Below, one piece after another: positions 48,801 through 49,475 of a DNA stretch of 64,000 bases. The notes below the pieces were generated by a model. That model saw nothing but the letters and a program-made list of their open reading frames with translations. It searched no databases and was not told the DNA's origin. The stretch is taken from assembly GCF_050436995.1 (NCBI RefSeq), contig NC_134774.1, forward strand, positions 1,734,501-1,798,500, given 5' to 3'. The position numbers were made by a program, and so were the translations under genes. Origin of the DNA: Anticarsia gemmatalis. Lineage: Eukaryota; Arthropoda; Insecta; Lepidoptera; Erebidae. Every line of letters starts with the position of its first letter. The first letter of the stretch is position 1.

Positions 48801-49475
48801 ATTCGTAAGTATTGTTTCAGCCGTTTAACTTTGCTGGTGATAAAAGGATTCAGCTTAAATTAGGACTGACCTTTTCAAAGATACGTTAAGATGAATTCTT
48901 ATTAACTGATTCAATTTGGGAGTCGAAGTAGCCGATATCAGTCTGATAAACAGAGAGAGAGAGAAAGAGGAATATTTTTTTTAAATTAAGCTGTTTTGTA
49001 GTAGACCAGGCGGACTAAAGTAGTGTATACCCGATATTTTTCTAGTTTTTCTTGTAGAACATAATATGCCACATCTTTTAAAAGTTTAGTCATCATAAGT
49101 AGCTCATTATCTATTAGTAGTTACCTACTAAGAAATACTATCCTGTAAGTAATACTAGTCTTTCAAATATTTCTTTATATCATCATAAATACTATTTACT
49201 TTCTTGATTTTATTTAATACCGCGCATTTTCAAATTTATTCACCTTTTAAACCTTCTCTGGACTTCCACAAATAATTCAAGACCAAAATTAGCCAAATCC
49301 AGCCGTCCTCGAGTTTTAGCGAGACTAACGAACAGCAATTCATTTTTATAGATTTATAGTAAGTAAATAATAATTTAAATGCTAGTTTACCTTTCATGTG
49401 GTCTGAAGTGTCTGCCCTCATAATGTCGGTTAAATAATGTTCTAGTGATCGCATATTGTCCAAACCACCTCTGTC
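704..49475 (-). CDS. orb2: orb2-type CPEB (CPEB2-4 class), 3' nine exons; spliced
   Basis: RNA-binding translational regulator of the CPEB2/3/4 (fly Orb2) family, which binds U-rich/CPE elements in mRNA 3' UTRs and controls polyadenylation and translation in the cytoplasm. The nine minus-strand exons total 1068 nt (355 residues plus TAG). In the joined peptide: a conserved segment with LEHYLTDIMRA (about 10-20), a Gly/Ala/Ser-rich linker (30-97), RRM1 (about 98-170; RNP2 VFVGGL, RNP1 KGYAFLLF), RRM2 (about 205-282; RNP2 VFVGGV, RNP1 GRVAFS), and a Cys/His ZZ domain (283-345) with a C-terminus ending PFRWC. Near-identity to vertebrate CPEB2-4 is from memory of the family. All junctions have GT/AG ends and matching phases. 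The start codon and N-terminus are missing. The gene spans at least 48.8 kb. Confidence 0.95.
821..1380. other. orb2 intron without recognised elements
   Basis: About 560 bases of AT-rich sequence between two exons. A run of nine or ten C at about 1355-1363 lies close to the splice donor at 1379-1380. Nothing else could be assigned. Confidence 0.5.
1381..1485 (-). CDS. orb2: orb2 exon, ZZ domain first half
   Basis: 35 codons, phase 0 to 0: VKPYVLDDQMCDECAGARCG through FFCANVTCLQ. Contains the CDEC, ARC, FFC and VTC cysteines of the ZZ zinc-binding domain, which in CPEBs is thought to serve protein contacts rather than RNA. Donor GTACGT at 1375-1380, acceptor AG at 1486-1487. Confidence 0.96.
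1623..1789. mobile_element. Two inverted tail fragments of the CAGCAGTGGGAC SINE (T-SINE)
   Basis: 1623-1688 reads plus ('ggccagtgtggtggactcaa'), 1697-1789 reads minus ('caagggtctcctcc'). Together they form an imperfect inverted pair inside an orb2 intron. The family is described at 28308-28602. Confidence 0.7.
1925..2043. repeat. (GTAT)n / (TATG)n microsatellite
   Basis: Imperfect tetranucleotide array with 'tatgtagtgtg' interruptions. It abuts the splice donor of exon 2046-2147, so array length changes would alter the first intronic bases. Confidence 0.85.
2046..2147 (-). CDS. orb2: orb2 exon, RRM2 C-terminal half
   Basis: 34 codons, phase 0 to 0: GAGRVAFSNQQSYIAAISAR followed by FVQLQHGDIDKRVE. 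GRVAFS is the RNP1-type strand of RRM2. Donor GTATGT at 2040-2045, acceptor AG at 2148-2149. The donor sits directly beside a (GTAT)n microsatellite filling the start of the next intron. Confidence 0.96.
2592..2677 (-). CDS. orb2: orb2 exon, RRM2 middle
   Basis: 86 nt. The first two bases complete a split Val codon, then ELAMIMDRLYGGVCYAGIDT and DPELKYPK. This is the first helix and middle strands of RRM2, essentially the family consensus. Donor GTGAGT at 2586-2591; acceptor AG at 2678-2679. Its entry phase requires an upstream exon ending one base into a codon, which both the full exon (3754-3964) and the shortened copy (3256-3391) provide. Confidence 0.96.
2756..2970 (-). repeat. Copy 0 of the orb2 intronic triplication (no exon)
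   Basis: Shares 'ctttcctgatta', 'caattcttcagcagccatta', 'gacgcttaccagcttgttt' and a final 'actcaccagc' with the segments at 3032 and 3531. It carries the splice-donor-like sequence but no exon sequence after it. It is the most diverged of the three. Confidence 0.8.
3032..3386 (-). repeat. Copy 1 of the orb2 triplication (with shortened exon)
   Basis: About 355 bp, matching 3531-3884 at an offset of about 499. About 17 differences lie in the 222 intronic bases and one in the 131 exonic bases. The right boundary is abrupt inside the exon. Confidence 0.88.
3256..3391 (-). pseudogene. orb2: Shortened duplicate of the orb2 RRM1/RRM2 bridging exon; possible alternative exon
   Basis: Copies the last 131 nt of exon 3754-3964 (IRDKPVQIRPWRLADADFVL to PRPLKA plus one base) with one synonymous change (Leu TTG for CTG) and an intact GTGAGT donor at 3250-3255. 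Homology stops at about 3386, so the 27-residue start (DESSV... to SSPT) is absent. The sequence just upstream reads TGTAG then CCG TAC ATC: an AG at 3392-3393 would splice in phase 0 to the exon ending LLFQ. Using it would delete the last part of RRM1 but keep frame. The pyrimidine tract is weak, so it may be a dead fragment. Confidence 0.7.
3531..3884 (-). repeat. Copy 2 of the orb2 triplication (contains the full exon's 3' part)
   Basis: Partner of 3032-3386. The exon continues beyond the duplicated part to 3964, so the copy breakpoint falls inside coding sequence and this copy is the ancestral one. Confidence 0.88.
3754..3964 (-). CDS. orb2: orb2 exon, end of RRM1, linker and start of RRM2
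   Basis: 211 nt, phase 0 in and 1 out. Encodes DESSVAALMEACITDDDKLY, LCVSSPTIRDKPVQIRPW, then a linker and DPRKTVFVGGVPRPLKA. It closes RRM1, forms the short rigid linker and opens RRM2 (RNP2 VFVGGV). Donor GTGAGT at 3748-3753, acceptor AG at 3965-3966 in TTTCCAG. This is the functional copy, because a shortened duplicate lies 498 bases downstream in transcript direction. Confidence 0.96.
4433..4545 (-). CDS. orb2: orb2 exon, RRM1 core
   Basis: 113 nt, entering in the second base of Asp and leaving at phase 0: EITSSFRRFGPLVVDWPHKA then ESKSYFPPKGYAFLLFQ. Contains RNP1 (KGYAFLLF) and the aromatic residues that stack on RNA. Donor GTGAGT at 4427-4432; acceptor AG at 4546-4547 in TTTCCAG. Confidence 0.96.
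4663..4908 (+). mobile_element. 5S-derived SINE, family 5S-A, near full length
   Basis: Reference copy. The head reads 'gcgcccatagccagttgcgc', then a part closely resembling the 5S rRNA internal promoter region: GTTAAG...GGTCAT...AGATGGGTGACCGC. The core is 'tcggagggcacgtaaaaagt...ggtcccggttgttgtcaatt', and the 3' part 'ctaggttgaccactaaccat' often precedes (AAG)n. About 245 bp. It should be transcribed by RNA polymerase III if active and would depend on LINE machinery in trans. Other copies in the window differ by truncation and point changes. Confidence 0.85.
5284..5625 (-). mobile_element. 5S-derived SINE, family 5S-B, full length
   Basis: Minus copy. In its own sense it runs from 'ggagctcgtgacttagtcaa' through a 5S-like part to a tail ending 'gccgactacaacatagtttg'. 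Reference description at 20144-20485. It lies 33 bases from a minus 5S-A copy. Confidence 0.85.
5658..5880 (-). mobile_element. 5S-A SINE
   Basis: Begins at the tail ('tcttcttatcgtatggttag') and ends at the head ('gcgcaaccggctatggccat'). Nearly full length. Confidence 0.85.
5890..5942 (+). mobile_element. tRNA-derived SINE head fragment
   Basis: 'cctccgtggcgcagtggttt' is a pol III A-box-like start. The element breaks off after about 50 bases. Full copy at 21898-22106. Confidence 0.7.
5960..6385 (+). mobile_element. Two head-to-tail non-autonomous Helitron-type copies
   Basis: The first ends at 6164-6167 with CTAG after the hairpin 'gcaagcgaagttgc'. The second starts at once with TCCATACTAATATTATAAA and ends CTAG at 6382-6385. 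TC start, CTRR end and a 3' subterminal hairpin are Helitron hallmarks. Confidence 0.7.
6704..6953 (-). mobile_element. Non-autonomous Helitron, family H1, full length
   Basis: Reference for H1. In sense it starts TCTATACTAATATTATAAAG, has a (GTTT)n run, and ends with the hairpin CGCAA...TTGCG about 10 bases before CTAG. Insertion is between A and T. No ORF; rep/helicase must come from elsewhere. Confidence 0.8.
7175..7712. mobile_element. hAT-type MITE with 8-bp target site duplication
   Basis: Starts CAGTGTAGGGCG, ends TGCCCAATACTG (imperfect inverted ends), and is flanked on both sides by gtacaaag (7167-7174 and 7713-7720). An 8-bp duplication and CAGTG... ends indicate hAT. 538 bp, AT-rich, built of repeated 'tagttaactac/gtaatc' subterminal motifs, no ORF. 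Confidence 0.85.
7881..7922. repeat. 42-bp near-perfect palindrome across a SINE A box
   Basis: Two 20-base arms (7881-7900 and 7903-7922) around TG, with no mismatch. One arm overlaps the pol III A-box-like part of the tRNA-SINE. Confidence 0.9.
8089..8101. promoter_or_regulatory. X-box-like (RFX) motif
   Basis: GTTGCC-T-AGCAAC fits the GYTRYC(N1-3)RRHNAC X-box. A weaker one (TTTGCCATGGTAAC) is at 8327-8340. Single motifs in an intron are weak evidence of function. Confidence 0.35.
8168..8262. mobile_element. Short palindromic MITE (PAL family)
   Basis: Diverged copy: 'tccggtttctgagtacattt' then 'agtttatctattcaata' and its inverted complement. Reference copy at 54466-54576. Confidence 0.7.
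8590..9045. other. Intronic stretch without recognised elements
   Basis: Contains an 85-codon open plus frame (8704-8961) with no family signature, no conserved start context and no splice partner. It is not called as a gene. Confidence 0.4.
9045..9290. repeat. Dispersed repeat K
   Basis: About 245 bp, marked by 'gtgtttttgacatttcataa' and 'gagtagctgatttgact'. Other copies at 38985-39232 and 55660-55795, and fragments at 14926-14980 and 28918-28960. No inverted ends or tail identified, so the class is unknown. Confidence 0.7.
9563..9631 (+). mobile_element. T-SINE tail fragment
   Basis: 'ggccagcgtgatggactcaa' to 'cccggcagtgggat'. It lies six bases before a Helitron start. Confidence 0.75.
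9637..9831 (+). mobile_element. Helitron H1
   Basis: TCTATACTAATATTATAAAG to GGGTCAGCTAG with an intact 3' hairpin. Internally deleted compared with the 250-bp copies. Ends about 150 bases before the splice donor of exon 9979-10107. Confidence 0.8.
9979..10107 (-). CDS. orb2: orb2 exon, start of RRM1
   Basis: 129 nt. Two bases complete a Gly codon, then LSMCVSALGSPARSSPVSAG, SEHGERFSRKVFVGGLPPDI, DE and one base of the next Asp codon. HGERFSRKVFVGGLPPDIDE is the signature opening of RRM1 in CPEB2-4. The Ser/Ala-rich part before it is lineage-variable linker. Donor GTGAGT at 9973-9978; acceptor AG at 10108-10109. The exon is GC-rich compared with its AT-rich introns. Confidence 0.95.
10317..10556 (+). 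mobile_element. 5S-A SINE beside an orb2 donor site
   Basis: Full length, antisense to orb2, ending about 45 bases from the splice donor of exon 10602-10721. Head 'aggcgcccatagccagttgc', tail 'gttgaccactaaccgtacgg'. Confidence 0.85.
10602..10721 (-). CDS. orb2: orb2 exon, Gly/Ala-rich linker before RRM1
   Basis: 120 nt, 2 + 39 codons + 1: KSPFFPGVEEAGVAGGAAGA then GSPSVPEQAQDVVSRLSAA. Low-complexity and poorly conserved, but the open frame, high GC, the acceptor (CTGCAG, AG at 10722-10723), the donor (GTCAGT, 10596-10601) and phases that match both neighbours support it. A 5S-A SINE ends only about 45 bases past its donor. In vertebrate CPEB2-4 this region is subject to alternative splicing. 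Confidence 0.88.
10770..10990 (+). repeat. Dispersed repeat L
   Basis: Contains 'gatagtcaatgatacagaga', 'ccgccagttcggga', and 'gccaatgagaagagcgggca'. Also at 47811-47940 (inside a MITE) and 59735-59815. It starts just after an 'aatcaaatcatttatt' AT-rich edge. Likely a SINE fragment. Confidence 0.65.
11000..11540. other. Intronic stretch with a Helitron-like remnant
   Basis: 11085-11215 shares 'tgcctacgtc..aa.atctacct' and 'gttgatagatcactat' with 8490-8580, a second family seen twice. The rest is unassigned. Confidence 0.4.
11543..11628 (+). mobile_element. 5S-A SINE, head only
   Basis: 3'-truncated after the 5S-like region ('ttaagcaaaccttggcgcgg'). Unusual, since SINEs normally lose the 5' end; a later deletion is likely. 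Confidence 0.75.
11630..12090. other. Unassigned AT-rich intronic sequence
   Basis: No repeat family or open frame recognised. Confidence 0.4.
12092..12345. mobile_element. Inverted junction of two H1 Helitron fragments
   Basis: 12092-12283 is a minus H1. At about 12284 it switches to plus H1 sequence ('acaaaaacggggaaaattat'), ending near 12345 in a decayed hairpin. Confidence 0.65.
12717..14557. mobile_element. 1.84-kb hAT-like non-autonomous element with subterminal repeats
   Basis: Flanked by an exact 8-bp duplication, aactcaag (12709-12716 and 14558-14565). Ends share GCGTACCCGTTGGACCTC and its complement GAGGTCCAACGGGTACGC. Further 'acccgttggacct'-type units point inward at 12765-12920 and 14405-14545. 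The interior holds a partial tandem duplication (about 13545-13740 and 13815-14040, both with 'ttagaatttgtgatctaaaa'-like text). No transposase ORF. Confidence 0.8.
14612..14850 (-). mobile_element. T-SINE, 5'-truncated
   Basis: From 'taacccattactgtcccact' to 'gtgatcattacttctaatac'. Lacks the tRNA-like head. Confidence 0.8.
14990..15105 (+). repeat. Dispersed repeat F (TATG-tailed)
   Basis: 'cgacggtcctgtatgacaac' then 'gtttgtaaggatcgtaccaa'. Full copies finish with 'ggcgtgatattatgtatgta'. Other copies at 16698, 26675, 55195 and 59830 (minus). Confidence 0.65.
15362..15846. mobile_element. Three 5S-B SINE pieces
   Basis: Tail pieces at 15362-15412 (+) and 15786-15846 (+) flank a longer minus piece at 15458-15665. 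All contain the 'cagctgcatccggtga' tail motif or its complement. Confidence 0.7.
16096..16300. mobile_element. mariner-type MITE, right end damaged
   Basis: Left end TTAGGTCGGGGAAAAAGACT is intact; the right inverted end fades after 'ggaaaagactttttat'. Reference copy at 20500-20713. Confidence 0.8.
16312..16436 (+). mobile_element. T-SINE middle fragment
   Basis: 'ccaagtgatgtgtgtattag' to about 'ttgaaggaatataaagtccc'. Fused directly to the decayed MITE end. Confidence 0.7.
16698..16825 (+). repeat. Dispersed repeat F
   Basis: Starts 'ctcgtaaccgacggtcctgt' and ends 'aaaggcgtgattttat'. Confidence 0.65.
16830..17835. other. Unassigned AT-rich intronic sequence
   Basis: About 1 kb with no recognised element or credible ORF. 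A 'gtgacacgtcttatgcagctga' stretch near 17645 recurs at 48101-48122. Confidence 0.45.
17838..17995 (+). mobile_element. 5S-A SINE, decayed
   Basis: 'ccggtaaacgatcagtgtgt' head and 'ctaggttgaccactaaccat' tail with internal deletions. Confidence 0.7.
18024..18141. mobile_element. PAL palindromic MITE
   Basis: Both arms present, with 'cccccggtttctgaggtaca' at the left and 'aagaaaccggaggt' at the right. Confidence 0.85.
18176..18421 (-). mobile_element. 5S-A SINE, full length
   Basis: Ends 'ctggctatgggcgcct', the intact head. 35 bases after the PAL element. Confidence 0.85.
18953..19105 (+). mobile_element. Helitron H1, 3'-truncated
   Basis: Starts TCTATACTAATATTATAAAG and is lost before the hairpin. 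Confidence 0.7.
19473..19715 (+). mobile_element. Second tRNA-derived SINE family
   Basis: A-box-like 'ggcgcagtggttaacg', B-box-like 'gtggttcgaatcccac', then 'gggacaaatatttgtgtgat' and a 'tataagtatgtttatcagtt' tail. Partial copies at 28200-28307 (+) and 49735-49872 (-). Confidence 0.8.
19728..19870 (-). repeat. Dispersed repeat with 'gttagtcccatgtaataggg'
   Basis: Shared with 29140-29215, 51780-51920, 55080-55170 and 60550-60650. It contains 'gtaacgtgcccggtatat' or its complement and probably belongs to the same TATG-tailed SINE group as repeat F. Confidence 0.6.
20112..20143. repeat. (CATA)n microsatellite
   Basis: About eight perfect units immediately before a 5S-B SINE. Confidence 0.9.
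20144..20485 (+). mobile_element. 5S-derived SINE, family 5S-B, full length
   Basis: Reference copy. Head 'gctcgtggcttagttaacaa', then the 5S-like part GGTTAAG...GGATGGGTGACC, core 'tttcagaaggcacgttaagt' and 'gtcccggctgtcattttcga', tail 'gtattcaggtgcatccggtg...agccgactccaacat'. The core is alignable with family 5S-A, but head start and tail differ. About 340 bp. Confidence 0.85.
20500..20713. mobile_element. mariner-type MITE, complete
   Basis: Inverted ends of at least 50 bp starting TTAGGTCGGGGAAAAAGTCT. The middle contains 'gagctcgtgaggtacccaaa'. 214 bp, no ORF. TTAGGT ends and a TA setting suggest Tc1/mariner. Its last base abuts a Helitron start. Confidence 0.85.
20714..20900 (+). mobile_element. 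Non-autonomous Helitron, family H3
   Basis: Starts TCTTTATATATATAATTCTT, contains 'ggaccgattttgatgaaatt', ends GAGTCCGCTAG. Other copies at 32827-33008 and 44912-46665 (split). Confidence 0.75.
21107..21345 (-). mobile_element. 5S-A SINE
   Basis: Full length, with the 'atggttagtggtcaacctag' tail end first. Confidence 0.85.
21431..21606 (-). mobile_element. Helitron H2, 3' end missing
   Basis: 'ataaaaagtagcctatgtgt' to 'tttataatattagtagga'. The reference copy is at 37689-37911. Confidence 0.7.
21898..22106 (+). mobile_element. tRNA-derived SINE, full length
   Basis: A-box-like 'tggcgcagtggtttaggtc', B-box-like 'gtgggttccattccc', then 'ttgtgcgatccacaaata' and 'gggtctggttgtactttgtg'. No intact cloverleaf and no anticodon assignment attempted, so it is not a functional tRNA gene. 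Confidence 0.8.
22114..22200 (-). mobile_element. tRNA-derived SINE head, inverted beside the previous copy
   Basis: 'gtgggaatcaaccccacgac' to 'accactgcgccacggaggca'. Forms an inverted pair with 21898-22106, eight bases apart. Confidence 0.8.
22470..22786 (+). mobile_element. 5S-B SINE
   Basis: Lacks about 15 bases of the head; tail complete to 'gccgactccaacatag'. Confidence 0.85.
23257..24640 (+). pseudogene. 5'-truncated LINE (non-LTR retrotransposon) with ORF2 C-terminus
   Basis: 252-codon open frame (23257-24015). It contains LNTSKTEYICF, KYLGVFVDEKLTFKKHIE and an ILTYCITCWGG...LLILVEKAQRSVLKVI stretch. These are typical of the region after the YxDD motif in Jockey/CR1-like reverse transcriptases (thumb and C-terminus). 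The catalytic YxDD part and endonuclease are missing, so it is 5'-truncated as usual for LINEs. The 3' UTR runs to an AATAAA at about 24636 and an A/T-rich end. The ORF has no in-frame stop, suggesting a fairly recent insertion. Confidence 0.8.
24904..24990. promoter_or_regulatory. CpG-rich patch with CGCATGCG and CACGTG
   Basis: 'acgcatgcgcg' (NRF1-type), then 'gcacgtgt' (E-box) and several CpGs in otherwise AT-rich intron. On the minus strand a 'TATTATAAG' follows. Promoter function is only suggested. Confidence 0.3.
25004..25193. repeat. Two-copy tandem repeat, period about 117 bp
   Basis: Units at 25004-25077 and 25121-25193 share 'gtaaaattaggg' and 'tttttgtatgggttagtag'. Confidence 0.85.
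25200..25925. other. Unassigned AT-rich intronic sequence
   Basis: Long A/T runs, with a short GC patch containing GGCCGCCATGTTGG (25879-25892). No ORF. Confidence 0.45.
25931..26149 (-). mobile_element. 5S-A SINE
   Basis: Complete except for the last head bases. Confidence 0.85.
26247..26467 (-). mobile_element. Helitron H2, full length
   Basis: CTAG border at 26247-26250; hairpin 'ccgcgacttcgtccgcg'; TCCTACAAATATTATAAATT at the other end. Confidence 0.8.
26675..26790 (+). repeat. Dispersed repeat F
   Basis: 'gtatgacaacatgtatgtat' to 'aaaaaaggcg'. Abuts a 5S-B piece. Confidence 0.65.
26806..27000 (-). mobile_element. 5S-B SINE, tail half
   Basis: Begins 'ttattccaaactatgctgga' and stops in the core. 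Confidence 0.8.
27513..27772 (+). mobile_element. T-SINE, near full length
   Basis: tRNA-like head with A box 'gatagccgagtggctc' and B box 'ggcggttcgaacccg', body 'ccaagtgatgtgtgtattag', tail 'cccttgcccagcagtgggac'. Followed by an A-rich run. Confidence 0.85.
27788..27873 (+). mobile_element. 5S-A SINE, tail only
   Basis: 'ttgtcaattaagataacagt' to 'tgaccactaaccatta'; typical 5' truncation. Confidence 0.8.
28200..28307 (+). mobile_element. tRNA-SINE (second family) fragment
   Basis: 'gccgtagcgccgcgtgtggt' to 'ctgattgttaatttatga'. A T-SINE follows at once. Confidence 0.75.
28308..28602 (-). mobile_element. T-SINE, full length (reference)
   Basis: In sense: head 'tagcgatagccgagtggtat', B-box-like 'gcaggttcaaacccga', body 'agtgatgtgtg...ataataattacttgttataa', conserved 'ggccagcgtggtggactcaa', inverted 'cctccctcattacgggagga', end 'cccggcagtgggacatt'. 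About 295 bp. tRNA-derived by its A and B boxes. The most numerous family in this window (more than 20 pieces). Confidence 0.85.
29364..29594 (+). mobile_element. 5S-A SINE
   Basis: Head lacks the first ~10 bases; GTGGGTTAGGC replaces the usual GTTAAGC. Confidence 0.85.
29640..29870 (+). promoter_or_regulatory. CpG-rich promoter-like module with two RFX X-boxes and a TATA box
   Basis: In order: CGCGCGCATGCGTC (29677-29690, NRF1-type), X-box GTTACCATGGCAAC (29691-29704), AAAATGGCCGCG (29709-29720), X-box GTTGCCATGGTTAC (29720-29733), TATAAAAG (29810-29817), CCAGTGA near 29841 (Inr-like spacing), TGACGTAA (29845-29852). Both X-boxes fit GYTRYC(N1-3)RRHNAC exactly. The TATA points plus, opposite to orb2. 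No gene is recognised downstream, so a noncoding transcript or an enhancer is equally possible. Confidence 0.5.
29940..30133 (-). mobile_element. Helitron-type element, family H6
   Basis: Starts CTAGCTGATCCGGCAAACGT (3' end in sense) with 'tgttatgccatata', and ends near 'ttatattagataga'. Single copy in the window. Confidence 0.6.
30159..30380 (-). mobile_element. T-SINE, headless
   Basis: 'cccgttctgtcccactggag' to 'aatacacacatcacttgga'. Confidence 0.8.
30805..30925. repeat. Dispersed repeat G
   Basis: 'agccgatataggtggtcagt' to 'acaggtacactctctatta'. An inverted partner lies at 37075-37195. Confidence 0.7.
30944..31297 (-). mobile_element. 5S-B SINE, complete
   Basis: Best-preserved minus copy, from 'ttcaaactatgttggagtcg' to 'ttaactaagccacgagctcc'. 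Confidence 0.9.
31753..31995 (-). mobile_element. Helitron H1
   Basis: The terminal CTAG has become CCAG; otherwise complete to 'attagcataga'. Confidence 0.75.
32115..32330 (-). mobile_element. T-SINE pieces
   Basis: 32115-32211 is head/body and 32234-32330 is tail, in swapped order. Either two insertions or a local rearrangement. Confidence 0.7.
32375..32560 (-). mobile_element. Helitron-type element, family H4
   Basis: CTAG at 32375-32378, 'taataccgcgcattttcaaa', 'ccacaaataattgaagacca', end 'cagcaattcatttttataga'. Its partner is at 49203-49352, beside an orb2 exon. Confidence 0.7.
32827..33008 (+). mobile_element. Helitron H3
   Basis: TCTTTATATATATAATTCTT to GGGTCCGCTAG. Precedes an H1 copy by about 22 bases. 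Confidence 0.75.
33031..33279 (+). mobile_element. Helitron H1, full length
   Basis: Intact TC start and CTAG end (33276-33279). Confidence 0.8.
33282..33512 (-). mobile_element. 5S-A SINE
   Basis: Starts three bases after the Helitron end and loses part of the head near 33500. Confidence 0.85.
33684..33945. mobile_element. Inverted pair of H2-like Helitron fragments
   Basis: 33684-33760 reads minus ('ctagcttttacccgcgactt'); 33779-33940 reads plus and ends 'ggacgaagtcgcgggtaaaa'. Confidence 0.65.
33989..34518 (-). mobile_element. Two tandem H1 Helitrons
   Basis: Copies 33989-34213 and 34235-34518 with three iterations of 'ttagtataga' at the junction, then CTAG (34235-34238). The second has an expanded (CAAA)n run (about 34438-34490). 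Confidence 0.8.
34560..34676 (+). mobile_element. T-SINE with internal deletion
   Basis: Jumps from 'caccaataacttttagaagg' to the tail 'cagcagtgggacagtaatgg'. Confidence 0.75.
34967..35080 (-). mobile_element. 5S-A SINE, tail half
   Basis: 'cgtatggttagtggtcaatc' to about 'cagtcggcatcgacattt'. Confidence 0.75.
35301..35874 (+). repeat. 141-bp satellite array, four units
   Basis: Unit starts at 35301, 35442, 35583 and 35724, with a 4-base deletion before the last 'tgtacatatg' (35861). Each unit contains the palindrome TGTACATATGTACA, 'taccgcgcgtgtgtccgcac' and 'gacagtgtgtgtctgtactg'. As 141 is a multiple of three, open frames run through it (a Cys/Thr-rich 200-codon one at 35343-35945), but nothing suggests translation. 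Confidence 0.95.
36000..36400. other. Intronic stretch with a Helitron remnant
   Basis: 'ttcacgcggacgaagtcgca' near 36300 is an H2-type 3' end. The rest is unassigned. Confidence 0.4.
36405..36500 (-). mobile_element. T-SINE tail, diverged
   Basis: 'cctattactgccctactgct' to 'ccaagtgcgggtta'. Confidence 0.7.
36764..36890 (+). mobile_element. H2-like Helitron start
   Basis: TCCTACTAATATTATAAACG; the 3' end is lost where a 5S-A copy begins. Confidence 0.65.
36905..37075 (-). mobile_element. 5S-A SINE
   Basis: Both outer ends trimmed; contains 'gccgcccgaaaggcctttga'. Confidence 0.8.
37075..37195. repeat. Dispersed repeat G (inverted relative to 30805-30925)
   Basis: 'gagagtgtacctgtgtattg' to 'actggctatcgtatcggcta'. 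Confidence 0.7.
37452..37610 (+). repeat. Dispersed repeat P
   Basis: 'aggttccttatagggtaaaa' and 'cttcgctgtctgtctgtcac'. An inverted copy is at 58830-58985. Class unknown. Confidence 0.6.
37689..37911 (-). mobile_element. Helitron H2, full length (reference)
   Basis: In sense: TCCTACTAATATTATAAATG, 'actgaaccgattacgataaa', 'ttatcccggaattcccaagg', hairpin 'cgcggacgaagtcgcg', end GGCCTCTAG. About 223 bp. Confidence 0.8.
38280..38372 (+). mobile_element. T-SINE tail
   Basis: 'tccccaacccgcacttagcc' to 'gccgtgcagtgggtaag'. Confidence 0.8.
38985..39232. repeat. Dispersed repeat K
   Basis: 'tagttgactgggttaacgaa' to 'ctgatttgactgatagtcaa'. Same length as the 9045 copy. Confidence 0.75.
39285..39628 (+). 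mobile_element. T-SINE interrupted by a PAL MITE
   Basis: Body 39285-39375, PAL element 39398-39508, SINE tail resumes about 39515 to 'cagcagtgggacgaaaatgg'. Confidence 0.75.
39398..39508. mobile_element. PAL MITE nested in a T-SINE
   Basis: Left arm decayed ('cagtttctgaagcacacttg'), right arm good ('gtacctcagaaaccgggggt'). Confidence 0.75.
39800..39978 (-). mobile_element. H2-like Helitron, diverged
   Basis: 'cgcgcgatttcgttctcaag' to 'gcatttataatattagtaag'. Confidence 0.6.
39980..41240. other. AT-rich intronic stretch with one CpG-rich patch
   Basis: Mostly unassigned. 40475-40570 has 'acgcatgcgt' (40483-40492), 'cgcgcgcgta' and several CpGs, resembling the patches at 24.9 and 29.7 kb. 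Confidence 0.45.
41240..41480 (-). mobile_element. Helitron H1, 3' end missing
   Basis: Starts at 'ttagatttcgcttgcgtcac', so the last ~20 bases with CTAG are gone. Confidence 0.75.
41836..42272 (-). mobile_element. 5S-B SINE carrying a nested PAL MITE
   Basis: SINE sequence on both sides of 41971-42066. Outside the MITE it runs from 'ttcaaactatgttggagtcg' to 'ttaattaaccacgagctcct'. Confidence 0.85.
41971..42066. mobile_element. PAL MITE nested in 5S-B
   Basis: Begins inside the left arm at 'tagtggtagtttatctattc' and ends 'cagataccgggggt', replacing a few bases of the SINE's 'acccttcggtaa'. Confidence 0.8.
42372..43560. repeat. Complex 'accgactt' satellite: 31-bp units within ~470-bp units
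   Basis: The 31-bp unit 'accgactttaaatagagcgt...' repeats exactly at 42519, 42550, 42581, 42612 and 42643. A larger unit starting 'gatatgattggtaaacacaa' recurs at 42422, 42889 and 43369 (periods 467 and 480). About 20 'accgact' motifs lie in 1.2 kb, at roughly 27-31-base spacing. Confidence 0.9.
43560..44260. other. Unassigned AT-rich intronic sequence
   Basis: No element or ORF recognised; ends at a short H2-type 3' fragment ('ctagcatccgcccgcagctt', 44264-44305). Confidence 0.45.
44398..44641 (+). mobile_element. 5S-A SINE
   Basis: Head altered ('gcctggtaactgcgctcacc'), rest complete. Confidence 0.85.
44912..46665 (-). mobile_element. Helitron H3 split by the foldback element
   Basis: CTAG at 44912-44915, H3 body to 45090, then resumed as 'tatataaaga' (46656-46665), which matches the H3 start in reverse. 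Confidence 0.8.
45095..46655. mobile_element. 1.56-kb foldback DNA element
   Basis: Ends CAGGGTGTGGCGTAAATAAT and its complement; TATA on both sides (45091-45094, 46656-46659). The two arms (about 45095-45605 and 46147-46655) are near-identical inverted repeats of over 500 bp. The spacer includes a third, diverged copy of part of the arm at about 45615-45925. No ORF, superfamily not assigned. Confidence 0.9.
46688..46773 (+). mobile_element. T-SINE tail
   Basis: 'cacttggccagcgtggtgga' to 'agcagtgggacgg'. Confidence 0.8.
46905..47205 (-). mobile_element. T-SINE, full length
   Basis: Includes the tRNA-like head ('caacccttcggctaccac'-type region near 47180). Confidence 0.8.
47308..47550 (-). 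mobile_element. 5S-B SINE, head missing
   Basis: 'ttccaagctatgttggaggc' to 'gtgccttccgaaacacggg'. Confidence 0.85.
47754..48003. mobile_element. PAL MITE split by repeat L
   Basis: Left arm 47754-47806, repeat L at about 47811-47940, right arm 47941-48003. Confidence 0.8.
48100..49200. other. Mostly unassigned intronic sequence
   Basis: Contains the inverted CAGATGGCG pair at 48738-48794 and a short (GA)n near 48955. No ORF of note. Confidence 0.45.
48738..48794. promoter_or_regulatory. Inverted pair of CGCCATCTGTT motifs
   Basis: CGCCATCTGTT (48738-48748) and AACAGATGGCG (48784-48794) are exact complements. CAGATGGCGC-like cores resemble insect CTCF sites; function unproven. Confidence 0.35.
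49203..49352 (-). mobile_element. H4 element beside orb2 exon
   Basis: Ends about 38 bases from the orb2 splice donor at 49390. Shares 'taataccgcgcattttcaaa' with 32375-32560. Confidence 0.7.
49391..49475 (-). CDS. orb2: orb2 upstream exon with conserved LEHYLTDIMRA segment
   Basis: 85 nt, phase 0 in and 1 out: DRGGLDNMRSLEHYLTDIMR then ADTSDHMK plus one base. This resembles the SLENSLIDIMRAE segment before RRM1 in vertebrate CPEB2-4. Joining to 10721 restores a Gly codon, reading DHMKGKSPFF. Acceptor AG at 49476-49477 after TTTCTTTTC; donor GTAAAC at 49385-49390. It stands alone 38.7 kb upstream of the next exon. It could be missed by gene finders because of its size. Confidence 0.88.

Larger units (their letters stand above)
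10722..49390 (-). other. 38.7-kb orb2 intron
   Basis: No further orb2 exon was recognised between these borders, and the flanking phases (1 and 2) match directly. Most of the identifiable content is mobile elements, satellites and simple repeats listed separately. Confidence 0.8.
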